From Nitrosomonas marina (GTDB lineage Bacteria > Pseudomonadota > Gammaproteobacteria > Burkholderiales > Nitrosomonadaceae), in contig NZ_FOCP01000010.1 of assembly GCF_900110145.1 (NCBI RefSeq), positions 53,809 through 117,808 of the forward strand: a stretch of 64,000 nucleotides of DNA. The letters are read 5' to 3'. Shown here one piece after another: positions 37,276 through 48,524 of this stretch; positions within the stretch are counted from its first letter, which is position 1; each line of letters begins with the position of its first letter. The notes under the pieces were generated by a model, which saw only the letters and a list, made by a program, of their open reading frames with translations, was not told where the DNA came from and did no database searches. The translations under genes and the position numbers were made by a program.

Positions 37276-37611
37276 ATGGATAACAAGCAACTGATCAAAC
37301 TTTACGAAGATATCAAAACGATAACCAGCAAAATGGTTACAGCAGCGGAAAATGGCAAATGGGACGAACTGATTCAGCTCGAACGACAATGCAAACAGTT
37401 AACAAATGAATTAATTCATAATGAATCACAAATATCATTAAGTCACGAGTTGCAGCAAAAGAAAATTAAAATTATCCATCAGGTACTTAATGACGATGCA
37501 CAAATCAGATCCATAACCGAACCCTGGATGGAAAAATTACAGGACATGCTCAACACAAACAAACGAAAACGTCATTTGCAGCAAGCTTATGAATCAAGCA
37601 ATATTTATTGA
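37276..37611 (+). CDS. fliT: Flagellar protein FliT-like chaperone
   Basis: 111 residues, helical and charged. Recognised by its position directly after fliS and by the pattern KLYEDIKTITSKMVTAAENG with WDELIQLERQ. FliT chaperones FliD and may act as a regulator. Sequence is poorly conserved in this family, hence less certainty. Confidence 0.75.
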   Translation: MDNKQLIKLYEDIKTITSKMVTAAENGKWDELIQLERQCKQLTNELIHNESQISLSHELQQKKIKIIHQVLNDDAQIRSITEPWMEKLQDMLNTNKRKRHLQQAYESSNIY

Positions 37612-37663
37612 GTCGAAATAAACCCTTACTGATTTAACCAGAGGAGTCATAGCTGAGAAAACT

Positions 37664-38686
37664 TTGACACATACAACTATGATTCCTACCTATATCAAAA
37701 CAGACAACATATCGCAGCCATCACCTACAAAAACTGATACGCCCATCAATCCAATAGCGCCGATTTCACGCGTTGCAAAAATCTCTGACGCTAGTCAGGA
37801 ATTTTCTCGCTTTGTACCAGGCCAGAAATATCAGGCATTTGTAGAAAAACGTTTGCCCAATGGCAATTTCAGCATACATATTGCAGACAAATCGTTCCAA
37901 ATGCGACTGCCTGACAATATTCGGTCAGGCGACGAATTGACGCTCACATTTATCTCGTATCAACCAAGACTTAAATTTGCTCTGCACCATGGAGATACTA
38001 ACGACGCTGCCAAACAAAATACGCTGATTAGTACAGCAGGGAAATTTGTCGACACGATTATCCATGCAAAGGAAAGGAATCCCATACTCAGATCATCAGT
38101 CAGAACAAATCCTGAATTGACCCACACTGATGTGAATAGACCAGAATTTCCACTTTTATTGCAGAAAACAATTCGACAAAGTGGTTTATTCTATGAATCC
38201 CATTTGGCACAATGGATTAAAGGCAAATATTCACTTGAAGATTTAAAGCAAGAGCCACAGGCCAGCTTACCAAGAACGGCACCTGCAACAGCGTCTTTAT
38301 CTACGCCTGTCAATACACAACTTGTATCGCAAGTTCAACAACAGTTAACAGTTTTAGAATCAGGCCATATCGCCTGGAACGGAGAGATATGGAATGGACA
38401 GCATGCATGGTGGGAAATTTATGAAGATAACACTTCAAGGGAGCATCAAACTCACGAACGACAGGCAACCCGCTGGCACACCGATTTAATTCTGACATTA
38501 CCGGAATTAGGAAAAATTTCTGTGCAGCTATCGTTCAATATTCAGAACATAAAAATTTCCATACATGCGGATGATGATAAAGCAGCTCTTTTGATCAAAA
38601 CGAACCAGGCGTCACTTTCACACGGCTTAAAAGAAAAAGGACTAACCATTCAATCGTTTAGAGTACAGCACGATGACTCAAAATGA
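37664..38686 (+). CDS. Flagellar hook-length control protein, FliK-like
   Basis: 340 residues. The N-terminal half is polar and disordered; the C-terminal part (DLILTLPELGKISVQLSFNI, then KAALLIKTNQASLSHGLKEK) is the Flg_hook domain of FliK. The start is open: a TTG at 37664 or the ATG at 37679, with GAGGAG further upstream. It overlaps the next gene by 14 bases. It may be an auxiliary FliK rather than the hook ruler, because hook genes are not in this window. Confidence 0.78.
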   Translation: MTHTTMIPTYIKTDNISQPSPTKTDTPINPIAPISRVAKISDASQEFSRFVPGQKYQAFVEKRLPNGNFSIHIADKSFQMRLPDNIRSGDELTLTFISYQPRLKFALHHGDTNDAAKQNTLISTAGKFVDTIIHAKERNPILRSSVRTNPELTHTDVNRPEFPLLLQKTIRQSGLFYESHLAQWIKGKYSLEDLKQEPQASLPRTAPATASLSTPVNTQLVSQVQQQLTVLESGHIAWNGEIWNGQHAWWEIYEDNTSREHQTHERQATRWHTDLILTLPELGKISVQLSFNIQNIKISIHADDDKAALLIKTNQASLSHGLKEKGLTIQSFRVQHDDSK

Positions 38687-38951
38687 TGCAGACTTTAAAG
38701 CTGTGGCCCTCGCTTATCGCGAGGGTCAGGTTGCGCCCAAAGTTGTCGCAAAAGGGCGCGGATTAGTCGCAGAAGAAATCATTAAGCGTGCAAAAGAATC
38801 AGGCATCTATGTACATGAATCAACCGAGTTGGTGACACTTCTTATGCAGGTTGATTTAGACGACAGAATTCCGCCTCAGCTCTATGTTGCAGTCGCTGAG
38901 CTTCTTGCCTGGCTTTATCATCTGGAACACAATCAAGATAAATCAGTGTAG
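38673..38951 (+). CDS. FlhB C-terminal-like export switch homologue
   Basis: 92 residues matching only the cytoplasmic tail of FlhB/EscU (AVALAYREGQVAPKVVAKGR, IIKRAKESGIYVHESTELV, IPPQLYVAVAELLAWLY). No membrane part is present, and the cleavage motif NPTH is absent. Such stand-alone FlhB-like proteins (YlqH-like) occur in many flagellated bacteria, often beside a fliK-like gene as here; the precise job is not settled. Confidence 0.85.
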   Translation: MTQNDADFKAVALAYREGQVAPKVVAKGRGLVAEEIIKRAKESGIYVHESTELVTLLMQVDLDDRIPPQLYVAVAELLAWLYHLEHNQDKSV

Positions 38952-38998
38952 AAATTATAACTGCACAGCACCAACCTCGCTTACCCGGAAACACGACC

Positions 38999-39778
38999 AT
39001 GGTCGAAACAATCCGACAAGCTGATCCAGCAGACATCGCCAACGACAATAGCAATTCTTCAGAATTGATAGAAATTTGTCGTGTTAACTCAAAGGTTGAT
39101 ATTTTGCATATTCTTCAAGAAATCATGCAAAAAAATACTCTGGTCACTTTATATTTTGATCAAAGCAATCGTTTTATCCTGACGTCCATTCTTTTCATAA
39201 ATGGACAAACAAACGAGATTTTGATTGATTCCGGTTCGGACACGAAATTCAATCAAGTTGCGCTGGAATCAGAACACTTGATTTTCATCACCTCGCTTGA
39301 CAAAATCAAAATTGAATTTGTATGTAATCAGATCAGCATGTCTCAATTCGATGGTCGTGATGTATTTCAAGTCAATTTCCCAGAATCTTTGATTCGCATG
39401 CAAAGAAGAAATTATTATCGTATTATCACTTCGATCATCAAACCATTGAAATGTATTATCCCGATACACACTGAAGCAGGATCATTCAAAGCGGAAATCA
39501 CGATGGTTGACCTCAGTTGCGGCGGTATAGGAGTAATCGATCATCATCCCATGATCAACTTTGAACCGGGTATGATTTATCATAACTGCAGAATCAACTT
39601 ACCGGGATATGGTGACATTTTTGCAGGCCTAGAAGTCAGATCCACATATGAAATCACATTAAGAAACGGACAGATATGCAAACGGGCCGGCTGCCATTTC
39701 ATTGATTTACCCAATGAAATGGAAACCATGATACAACGGTACGTCACAAAACAGGAACAGGTAAAATTAACACCCTGA
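38999..39778 (+). CDS. ycgR: YcgR-type flagellar brake, PilZ domain
   Basis: 259 residues: N-terminal YcgR domain (about 30-130) and C-terminal PilZ domain. The c-di-GMP motifs are RRNYYR at 136-141 and DLSCGG at 171-176. When bound to c-di-GMP it slows the motor. No ribosome site closer than a weak GGAAAC. Last gene of the flagellar block before the giant protein. Confidence 0.88.
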   Translation: MVETIRQADPADIANDNSNSSELIEICRVNSKVDILHILQEIMQKNTLVTLYFDQSNRFILTSILFINGQTNEILIDSGSDTKFNQVALESEHLIFITSLDKIKIEFVCNQISMSQFDGRDVFQVNFPESLIRMQRRNYYRIITSIIKPLKCIIPIHTEAGSFKAEITMVDLSCGGIGVIDHHPMINFEPGMIYHNCRINLPGYGDIFAGLEVRSTYEITLRNGQICKRAGCHFIDLPNEMETMIQRYVTKQEQVKLTP

Positions 39779-39879
39779 CGTTTTTTAAAATACAAATTTC
39801 CTTTTAAACAATATGGTTGATCTAAGTAACCAGCAAAAACCTGCTGCATGAGCATTAAACAGGACAGCCAACAAATTAC

Positions 39880-42800
39880 ATGGAGAAAATGAGAATGCGC
39901 GGTCCCGGAATAGATGCAACCGGTATTCAATACAACGGGTCTTTGATAGGTTCGGCAACAAACCCGGTTGAAATCGTTATTATTGATCATGACATCCCCG
40001 AACCAGACATATTGATCAGCGCTGTCAGACCAGGTATTCCGGTACACTTTTTAGAACGCGACCTGGACGGCATATTACAAATATCACAATTATTACAACA
40101 CTATTCCAACCTTGATGCAGTCCATCTTGTTTCGCACGGCAATATCGGATGTATAACTTTAGGGAACAGTGTCCTGTCTTCAGACACACTGAAGACTTAC
40201 CAGTGCGCTTTGTTTGCCTGGCAGGCAAGTCTTAAGCAAAACGCCGATATTCTGATCTACGGCTGCAATGTAGGAAAAAATCTATCGGGCCAGCACTTTA
40301 TCCATCAACTGGCATCTCTCACGGGTGCAAATATTGCCGCATCAAGCCATTTAACAGGCAACCATAAAATGGGAGCTGACTGGACACTTGATATTATCTC
40401 AGGCAATCGTGTACCTGAAATGGCTTTTCACAAAAAGAATCTTGAACAGTTCGGCGCCACACTAATTTCCAACACTCTGGATTTTACCAATGACACAGTT
40501 ACCGATTTTGTAACTGCAATTCACCCAACCACCAACTTCGGAACTATCAATTTAAAAATTGTTAATAATGTCAATTCAACTGGAACTGCGAATGCCTCCT
40601 TGACACTTGCAGCAACAGGAGAGGTTGATGATACATTTGACGATTTCTTCTATAGTGGCGGTTCAGACGGCGAATACCTCGTCATCTATACCGATGGCCG
40701 GGAAGTTGATTTTCAGTCCATCGGTTTCGGCAGCAGTAACAGCTCAACTTATACCAGTTTGACGGTCTATTCCTATAGGAACGGTACTTTGCTGGGCAGT
40801 CAGATTTTCGGTCCTTCGGGTGCCAACTTCCCCAACAATACGCTCAATACCGAAACAGTTACATTTACCGATAAAATTTTCGAGAATGCTGACGAAATAC
40901 GCTTGATCGGAGTAGACGGCGCAAACATAGACGTTGTAAATACCTTAGTCGATGATGTCGTGCTTGCTGATCCTGTAGTTGGGCCAACAATCACCTCGGC
41001 AACTTACAATTCGAACATCAACACACTGGTAGTAACAGGTACCAACATGACTACCACCGCTGGCACTACTAACGATATTGATGTTTCCAGACTGACCATT
41101 ACAGGAGAAAACGGCAACACATACACGCTTACCTCATCGAATGTTGAAATTGATTCAGCCAACCAGTTTACTGTTTTGCTGAATGCAATAGACCAGATCA
41201 ATGTTGAAGGATTACTAAACAAAAACGGCACATCTTCTGTCGATGCAACGGCCTATAACATTGCAGCTGCTGCAGACTGGAATCCTTCCCAGACAGGTAA
41301 TGCAGACACAACAAATAGTATTACCGTCAGCAACATACAGATACCCACCATCACATCGGCAACATACGATGCCAGTACCGGCAGTCTGGTTGTCGCTGGC
41401 ACCAACCTGGTTAAAACCCCTGGCGCAACCAACGATATCACCGCCAACAGACTCACCTTGACCGGCGAAGGTAGCAGCACCTATACGCTGACGGACACTT
41501 CTAGTGTCGAGATCACTTCTGCAACAGAGTTTACCCTGACGTTAAGCGCAAACGACAGGTCTGCGATCAATCAGATCATCAACAAAAACGGTACCAGTTC
41601 CACAAATGGCACAACATATAATCTGGCCGCCGCCGACGATTGGAACACGGTCATCGGTAGCACAGATATCTCCGATACGACAGACAACGGCATCACTGTC
41701 AGCAATGTAGTCGTTCCGACAATCACCAGCGCAACCTACGATTATGCAAACAACAAGCTGACAGTTACCGGAACCGCTTTCCTCAAAAATTCCGGTGTCG
41801 CCAACGATATCGATATTTCCAAACTTACTGTAACCGGTGAAGGCGGTGCGAACTACACGCTGAGCAGCGCTTCCGATGTGGAAATCGCTTCTGCAACACA
41901 GTTTAGCGTGATACTGAGCGGTGCTGACCTGGTTAATGTCGAAGCGCTGCTTAACAAAGACGGTATCGTATCGGCGACAAGCGGCACTATCTACAATCTG
42001 GCAGCAGCTGAAGACTGGGCGGCAGGTGCAGACGCAGCAGTGAATGTGGCAGATACAGCCGGAAACAGTATTACCGTCTCAAATTTTACCAATCCAGTAA
42101 TCACCTCGGCAACGTATGATGTCAGCACCGCTCAACTGGCTATAATGGGCGCCGATTTTGTCAGTCAGTCCGGAGCAGCGAACGACCTAGATGCTTCATT
42201 GCTGACCATCACAGGTGATTGGGGAAGCTATACACTAACTGAAACCGACGATGTAGATATATTTTCTGCCACCCAGGCAATTTTAACTTTGGGCGCAACC
42301 GACCAACTCAATATTCATGGCCTGCTCAATAAGAACGGTACGGTTTCAGGCGGGGGAATCACATACAATCTTGCCGCAGCAGATAACTGGATTACCGGTG
42401 CACCATCAGCTACTGATATTGCCGATTTGACTGGAAACGGTATTACGGTCAGCAATATTCAGATACCAACCATCACTTCAGCAGTCTATGATTCCGATAC
42501 TGGGATCATCATCATCACAGGTACCAATCTGTACAAGAAAACAGGCGGAGCCAATGACATCGATATTTCCACACTGACTTTCACAGGCGGCGTCGGGAAT
42601 GCAACATACACACTGACCAGCTCCTCCGATACTGAAACCACTTCAGCCACCACCTTCTCAATAACCTTATCAGGTGCTGATAAAACCAGTGTAGATACGT
42701 TACTCGATCAGGTTGGCACAACTTCATATGGCGGATCAACATATAACCTGACCGCGGCAGATAACTGGCTGACGGCAACAGACACGGCAGTAAATATTGC

Positions 42801-45771
42801 AGATTCTACAACTGCAATCACAGTAACCGCCAGTCCGAAGATAACATCAGCCACTTATAATGCTGATACTGGCATTTTGGTTGTTACCGGCACCAATATA
42901 CAGGCCAATAGTAGCGGAGCTGATATTGACGCATCCACGTTAACCATTACGGGTGAAGGTGCTGCGGTTCATACACTGACCGATTCAGCAGACGTTGAAC
43001 GCGATTCCACCACACAATTTACGATAACACTCAGTTCTGCAGACAAAGCTGCAATCAATCAAATTATCAACAAAGACGGGGCTATATCTACCAGCGGTAC
43101 AACTTACAATCTGGCTGCAGCCGATAACTGGAATACTGATGTATCAGCAGGAGACACTTCAGATTCGACCGGCAACGGCATCACCGCCAGTAACGTAGCT
43201 TCGCCCGCAATTACTTCAGCAACCTACAACGCCAGCACCGGGATATTGACAGTAACCGGCACGAGCTTTGTGACAATTAGCGGCGCAGCAAACGACATTA
43301 TCGCCAGCAAATTTTCTTTTACCGGTGAAGACGGCATTGCTTATGCACTGACCGATAGCGCCGATGTGGATATTATCTCCGATACTTCTTTTTCACTGAC
43401 ATTGAGTGCTACCGACAAGGCTGCCGTCAATCAGCTCCTGAATAAAAACGGTACAATTTCGACCGGTGGCATTACCTACAACCTTGCTGCCGCGGAAGAC
43501 TGGGCTGCAGGTGCTGACACAACCGTCAATGTAGTTGATGCCTCAGGTAACGGCATTACAGCAAGTAACGTCGCTGTACCCGTGATCATCTCGGCCACAT
43601 ACAATACAGGCACAGGTATCCTCGAAGTAACCGGCACAAACTTCCTGAAAGCCGCAGGAGCAACCAACGACATTATCGCAAGCAAATTTACCATTACTGG
43701 CGAAGGTAGTGCAACGTATACCCTGACCGACACACCCAATGTCGAAGTCACTTCCGATACAGCTTTCACGCTGACGTTGAGCCCAACCGATAGAGCTGCT
43801 GTCAGTCTGCTAGTCAACAAAAGCGGTGCTTCATCCAGTGATTCAACCATATACAATCTGGCTGCTGCGGAAGACTGGGCCGCAGGAGCAGATACTGCAG
43901 TAAATGTAATCGATGCAACGGGCAATGGAATAACCGCAATTGTTCCGACTTCCGGTGGCAGCGGTAGCAATAGCGGTAGCTCTGGCAATAGTGGTGGTAA
44001 TGAAGGCAACGGCATCACAACAATAACAGTGGATGGTGTCAGCATTACGACTCGGACCGAAACAAACGGTTCCAGAACCTTGGCTGTTCCTGTAATTGAC
44101 AACACCCGTGCTGAAGATCCCGACACAACCTCCAACATACATGCGGACATCCCTATCCTGACTGATGACAGCGGAAACCTTGTTCTCTCAGTCAGTTTGC
44201 CAGTAGGCGTCGGCCTTGCTGCGAACGGTCGTTCAGCGTCAATGAACACTCAAAACGCAATCAGTGATTTGATACAGCGCATTGAACGGGAAACGCTTAA
44301 TGACAGTAATTCATTGTCACAAATGACAATTCATGGACAAAATCTCATCAATTCATTTTCGCAGACTGATCAGGTTTCAGTGCAGACTTTGACACTGACA
44401 GCCGGTAGCAGCCAGAATCCCGGAGTACCCGTGATAATTAACGGCTCAAATTTACCGGAAGTAAGCAAACAGGCCTTGATCATTAACGCAACTGATATGC
44501 CCTCAGGCACAATCATACAACTCGAAAATATCACTTTTGCTGCAATCATTGGCGCTGCCCGGATTATCGGCGGCACAGGAGCAAATTTTGCAGTGGGTAA
44601 CAGCCAGGATCAATACATTGTACTGGGCGCTGATAATGACATTCTGTTTGGCGGCGATGGTAATGATACGATAGGCAGTCTGGGCGGAGACGACCAAACA
44701 GGCGGCGATTCCGGCGACGACACGGTTTACGGCGGCACAGGCAACGATAATCTGTCTGGTGGCAGCGGAAGCGATGTGCTTAATGGTGGATGGGGATTTG
44801 ACACCGCGACTCAAGCCGGCAGATTGTCAGATTATCAACTTCGCATTAAAGAAAACCATATTACACTTACAGACGAAAACGGTGAAGTAGACATATTGAC
44901 TGATATTGAGTTTATTCAGTTTGAAAACGGACCTAACGTAGCCATCGCGCACTCCGGCAACGAAGCAGTTGCACACCATCTAGCCAAAACCTGGCTCAAT
45001 CGCGACCTGGCACCCGAAGAAGGCAATGCCATTCAAAACTGGACCGGCACTGATACCGGTCGCATCGTCGAAGCTTTTCTTAAACTTCCGGATGCCGCCG
45101 ATTTCAGGCATATGGCAACCGAGGAATTACTTGCCGGATTAAATAATAATCCCGATATTATTCAACTGAATGTTAACCGCTACATAACTGGCAATAACGA
45201 CAATAATCAAGGATATCTACCTCTGGGACTCGCATTTGAAGTTGATGGCAGAGGCGGATACGATGTACTCAGAATGCAGGGTATGCGAGACGATGTGCAT
45301 ATTGAACTTACCAACAGTGTGCTTGAAATTACCCGATTGGATGATGGCGCAATGCTTAATCTCGCCAATGCAGAAATGATCGCATTCGACAGCGGTGAAA
45401 AGATTTTATTAGCATATAACCGGGCAGAAAGCGTCCTGGGTCGCTTGTTCCAAACGTTCTTTGATCGTAACGCTACTGTCGAAGAATGGCAATTGGGACA
45501 CGAAGCTCTGGATAACAACGTCAATCCTGATGTGATATTAGACTGGTTCCAGAATCATACCGATTTGAACACGCTCAATGATACCGATTATCTTCAGGCA
45601 CTCTACAAACATACGTACAGCAGGGCTGCAACCGAAACCGAGCTCAGCCAGCAACAGATACGACTGGAAAACGGTGAAACTACGCGCGACTGGCTCGCGG
45701 TAGATATTGCCAGCAGTAATGAGGCAGCCATTACCGTGGGCAGTGTATTGTTGCTGTATGGTGGAATATGA
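39880..45771 (+). CDS. Giant secreted DUF4347 - repeat - RTX - DUF4214 protein
   Basis: 1963 residues. Domain order: DUF4347 (about 30-185) with VHLVSHG (H86) and IYGCNVG (C129); a beta-rich domain to about 365; eight tandem repeats of 120-126 residues (about 369-1355), each opening with PTITSATYD and closing with NLAAADNW and NGITVSN; a Gly/Ser linker (about 1365-1385); RTX repeats (about 1585-1645: GGDGNDTIG, GGTGNDNLSGGSGSDVLNGG); and a DUF4214-like C-terminal region from about 1705. It has no signal peptide, so type I secretion via the C-terminus is likely. Probably a surface adhesin. Start: ATG at 39880, 39889 or 39895; GGAG suits the last two. No secretion genes follow. Confidence 0.8.
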   Translation: MEKMRMRGPGIDATGIQYNGSLIGSATNPVEIVIIDHDIPEPDILISAVRPGIPVHFLERDLDGILQISQLLQHYSNLDAVHLVSHGNIGCITLGNSVLSSDTLKTYQCALFAWQASLKQNADILIYGCNVGKNLSGQHFIHQLASLTGANIAASSHLTGNHKMGADWTLDIISGNRVPEMAFHKKNLEQFGATLISNTLDFTNDTVTDFVTAIHPTTNFGTINLKIVNNVNSTGTANASLTLAATGEVDDTFDDFFYSGGSDGEYLVIYTDGREVDFQSIGFGSSNSSTYTSLTVYSYRNGTLLGSQIFGPSGANFPNNTLNTETVTFTDKIFENADEIRLIGVDGANIDVVNTLVDDVVLADPVVGPTITSATYNSNINTLVVTGTNMTTTAGTTNDIDVSRLTITGENGNTYTLTSSNVEIDSANQFTVLLNAIDQINVEGLLNKNGTSSVDATAYNIAAAADWNPSQTGNADTTNSITVSNIQIPTITSATYDASTGSLVVAGTNLVKTPGATNDITANRLTLTGEGSSTYTLTDTSSVEITSATEFTLTLSANDRSAINQIINKNGTSSTNGTTYNLAAADDWNTVIGSTDISDTTDNGITVSNVVVPTITSATYDYANNKLTVTGTAFLKNSGVANDIDISKLTVTGEGGANYTLSSASDVEIASATQFSVILSGADLVNVEALLNKDGIVSATSGTIYNLAAAEDWAAGADAAVNVADTAGNSITVSNFTNPVITSATYDVSTAQLAIMGADFVSQSGAANDLDASLLTITGDWGSYTLTETDDVDIFSATQAILTLGATDQLNIHGLLNKNGTVSGGGITYNLAAADNWITGAPSATDIADLTGNGITVSNIQIPTITSAVYDSDTGIIIITGTNLYKKTGGANDIDISTLTFTGGVGNATYTLTSSSDTETTSATTFSITLSGADKTSVDTLLDQVGTTSYGGSTYNLTAADNWLTATDTAVNIADSTTAITVTASPKITSATYNADTGILVVTGTNIQANSSGADIDASTLTITGEGAAVHTLTDSADVERDSTTQFTITLSSADKAAINQIINKDGAISTSGTTYNLAAADNWNTDVSAGDTSDSTGNGITASNVASPAITSATYNASTGILTVTGTSFVTISGAANDIIASKFSFTGEDGIAYALTDSADVDIISDTSFSLTLSATDKAAVNQLLNKNGTISTGGITYNLAAAEDWAAGADTTVNVVDASGNGITASNVAVPVIISATYNTGTGILEVTGTNFLKAAGATNDIIASKFTITGEGSATYTLTDTPNVEVTSDTAFTLTLSPTDRAAVSLLVNKSGASSSDSTIYNLAAAEDWAAGADTAVNVIDATGNGITAIVPTSGGSGSNSGSSGNSGGNEGNGITTITVDGVSITTRTETNGSRTLAVPVIDNTRAEDPDTTSNIHADIPILTDDSGNLVLSVSLPVGVGLAANGRSASMNTQNAISDLIQRIERETLNDSNSLSQMTIHGQNLINSFSQTDQVSVQTLTLTAGSSQNPGVPVIINGSNLPEVSKQALIINATDMPSGTIIQLENITFAAIIGAARIIGGTGANFAVGNSQDQYIVLGADNDILFGGDGNDTIGSLGGDDQTGGDSGDDTVYGGTGNDNLSGGSGSDVLNGGWGFDTATQAGRLSDYQLRIKENHITLTDENGEVDILTDIEFIQFENGPNVAIAHSGNEAVAHHLAKTWLNRDLAPEEGNAIQNWTGTDTGRIVEAFLKLPDAADFRHMATEELLAGLNNNPDIIQLNVNRYITGNNDNNQGYLPLGLAFEVDGRGGYDVLRMQGMRDDVHIELTNSVLEITRLDDGAMLNLANAEMIAFDSGEKILLAYNRAESVLGRLFQTFFDRNATVEEWQLGHEALDNNVNPDVILDWFQNHTDLNTLNDTDYLQALYKHTYSRAATETELSQQQIRLENGETTRDWLAVDIASSNEAAITVGSVLLLYGGI
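40984..43945 (+). repeat. Eight tandem repeats inside the giant gene
   Basis: Repeat starts near 40984, 41344, 41716, 42094, 42466, 42835, 43204 and 43579: steps of 360-378 bases, all multiples of three. The repeats have diverged throughout, but short blocks such as YNLAAAEDWAAGAD recur almost unchanged in repeats 3, 7 and 8. Confidence 0.85.
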
Positions 45772-45849
45772 ACGAACAGATACAATTAATTATTAATGAC
45801 AATTCCGATTACGCAGTTAATGGGAGAGTTTCGTTCAAATCGAACAACT

Positions 45850-45875
45850 ACTATTTTTCAAAATAGTGTTTTTTT
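45850..45875 (+). terminator. Intrinsic terminator after the giant gene
   Basis: ACTATTTT/AAAATAGT stem with a two-base loop followed by seven T at 45869-45875. Confidence 0.7.
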
Positions 45876-45924
45876 GAAAAAGAATTCTATTGACTTCCAT
45901 CAGAAATCTGAACTTGATCAGAAC

Positions 45925-46962
<1,038 letters not shown>

Positions 46963-47047
46963 TTAAAAAATTAAATTCTCAGGGAACTTGTATTGTAGTT
47001 ACATTGTCTTTCAAGTGGGCATGATAATTTTGTCCCCTGTCTTTCCT

Positions 47048-47120
47048 CCCTGAAGGCAGGGCCTTATGTGATATTAAGGCGGTTCCCCCCGGTTTTTTTA
47101 CTCCCCTTTAACCGGGGGTC
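47048..47120. repeat. Cluster of three stem-loops between hemB and engB
   Basis: CCCTG/CAGGG (47048-47061), GCCTTA/TAAGGC (47061-47080) and CCCCCGGTT/AACCGGGGG (47086-47094 with 47110-47118), the last followed on the plus strand by TCTTTTATTT. As a terminator it would serve plus-strand transcripts, though both neighbours lie on the minus strand. A stacked hairpin array of this kind is also typical of IS200/IS605 ends, so it may be a relic. Confidence 0.4.
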
Positions 47121-47157
47121 TTTTATTTCCATTCAATCAATTAATAATCGGATAATT

Positions 47158-47769
47158 CTAATCCCGTTTCAGCTGTATGTTTTCTATCCATTTATTCAGG
47201 GCTTCATTAGCTTCGGCAACACCCATAGCCTTCATGCTGGAAAACAACTGAATACTAACTGACGGATAGTGTAGCATCAAACGGTCTTTTACTTGCCTTA
47301 ACGTACTTTCAGCATGATTTCTGCTTAACTTGTCCGATTTAGTCAATATAATATGCACCGGTTTTCCAGTGATTGAAAACCATTCCAGCATCTGCAAATC
47401 AAGCACTTTTAATGGATGACGGATATCCATAATCAATACAAGACCTACAAGTGTTTTTTGAGTCTGAAGATATTTACTGAGAAGTGATTCCCAATGACGG
47501 CGGATTTCAAAAGGAACCTTCGCATAACCGTAGCCAGGTAAATCTACCAGAAAAAGATTGTCCCGAATTCGAAAATAATTGATCTGCTGTGTACGGCCTG
47601 GAAGTTTACTCACAAATGCCAGTTTCTTTCTTCGCGCCAGAGTATTAATTACACTTGACTTGCCGGCATTGGAACGCCCGGCAAAAGCAATTTCTACACC
47701 TGTATGTACAGGCAAATCCCGAAACTGGTTAACTGACACATAAAAAGAAGCATCGTGGAACAAGGACAT
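47158..47769 (-). CDS. engB: Ribosome biogenesis GTPase EngB/YsxC
   Basis: 203 residues, cytoplasmic GTPase for late large-subunit assembly. G1 [10 protein letters not shown]2 region ending in GRTQ, G3 DLPGYG, G4 TKSDK. Six bases separate it from coaX upstream, so it is the last gene of a birA-coaX-engB unit. Confidence 0.94.
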   Translation of the reverse strand: MSLFHDASFYVSVNQFRDLPVHTGVEIAFAGRSNAGKSSVINTLARRKKLAFVSKLPGRTQQINYFRIRDNLFLVDLPGYGYAKVPFEIRRHWESLLSKYLQTQKTLVGLVLIMDIRHPLKVLDLQMLEWFSITGKPVHIILTKSDKLSRNHAESTLRQVKDRLMLHYPSVSIQLFSSMKAMGVAEANEALNKWIENIQLKRD

Positions 47770-47774
47770 AATTT

Positions 47775-48518
47775 TTAATACCGTTCCTTATTTTGTGCAA
47801 TAAGTAGCAATCCTTCCAACACCAGATTCTCAATCACTATATATTTTAAATCAATGTGCGGTAGTAATTCAGCATGACCGCCACCACTTATTACGCAGTG
47901 TTTTATTGAATACCCCTGACATTGTTGAAATAATCGCATCGTCCGCTCAATGGAACCGACTAGAGCCTGGATAATGCCGCTATAAATTGCGTCAGTAGTA
48001 TTAGTCGGAAAAATCTGGAAGCAATAATTATCATTCTCTAAACTAATTTGCGTTGCATACTGAATACTTTTTTTCAAAGTATAAGGGCCGGGCACAATCA
48101 TTCCACCAAGAAAAACACCCTCACTGGATAGTACATCAATAGTTTGAGCAGTACCTATGTTAACAACAAGACATGCGTCACGAAATTTATTCCAGGCAGC
48201 TATTAAAGCAGCCCAGCGATCACTACCAAGCTGTGCCGGGTCAGTGTAATTGTTAATTACGCCACATTGCCGGGGAAGTGCTTTAATCCAGTTGGGTTGA
48301 ATGTTCCACATATTGAAAAGCTGAGCAAGTTGGTTTTGTACATCATGACCAGATACATGGGAGACAACTATGGTGTCAGGCTGTCTCAGTAACCTCCAGT
48401 CGGAATATAGATTATGTAGTTCCCGATTGCTGACTCTATTCAACTCCAGTTTTCTTCCATTCTTGAAAAAGGCCCATTTGAGAAATGAATTTCCTGAATC
48501 GACAGCAAGACAATACAT
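47775..48518 (-). CDS. coaX: Type III pantothenate kinase
   Basis: 247 residues. [12 protein letters not shown] at the N-terminus is the phosphate loop and [12 protein letters not shown] the second family motif; SDRWAAL holds the pantothenate site. First step of CoA synthesis. Starts seven bases after the birA stop; CoaX beside BirA is a common arrangement in betaproteobacteria. Confidence 0.92.
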   Translation of the reverse strand: MYCLAVDSGNSFLKWAFFKNGRKLELNRVSNRELHNLYSDWRLLRQPDTIVVSHVSGHDVQNQLAQLFNMWNIQPNWIKALPRQCGVINNYTDPAQLGSDRWAALIAAWNKFRDACLVVNIGTAQTIDVLSSEGVFLGGMIVPGPYTLKKSIQYATQISLENDNYCFQIFPTNTTDAIYSGIIQALVGSIERTMRLFQQCQGYSIKHCVISGGGHAELLPHIDLKYIVIENLVLEGLLLIAQNKERY

Positions 48519-48524
48519 CGTAGG

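Noticed and set aside
39780..39879. Sigma28-type promoter before the giant gene
   Set aside because: A TTAAA is present but no CCGAT-type element at the right distance.
43476..44249. 257-residue minus-strand frame in the giant gene
   Set aside because: Shadow frame created by the repeats; no start context.
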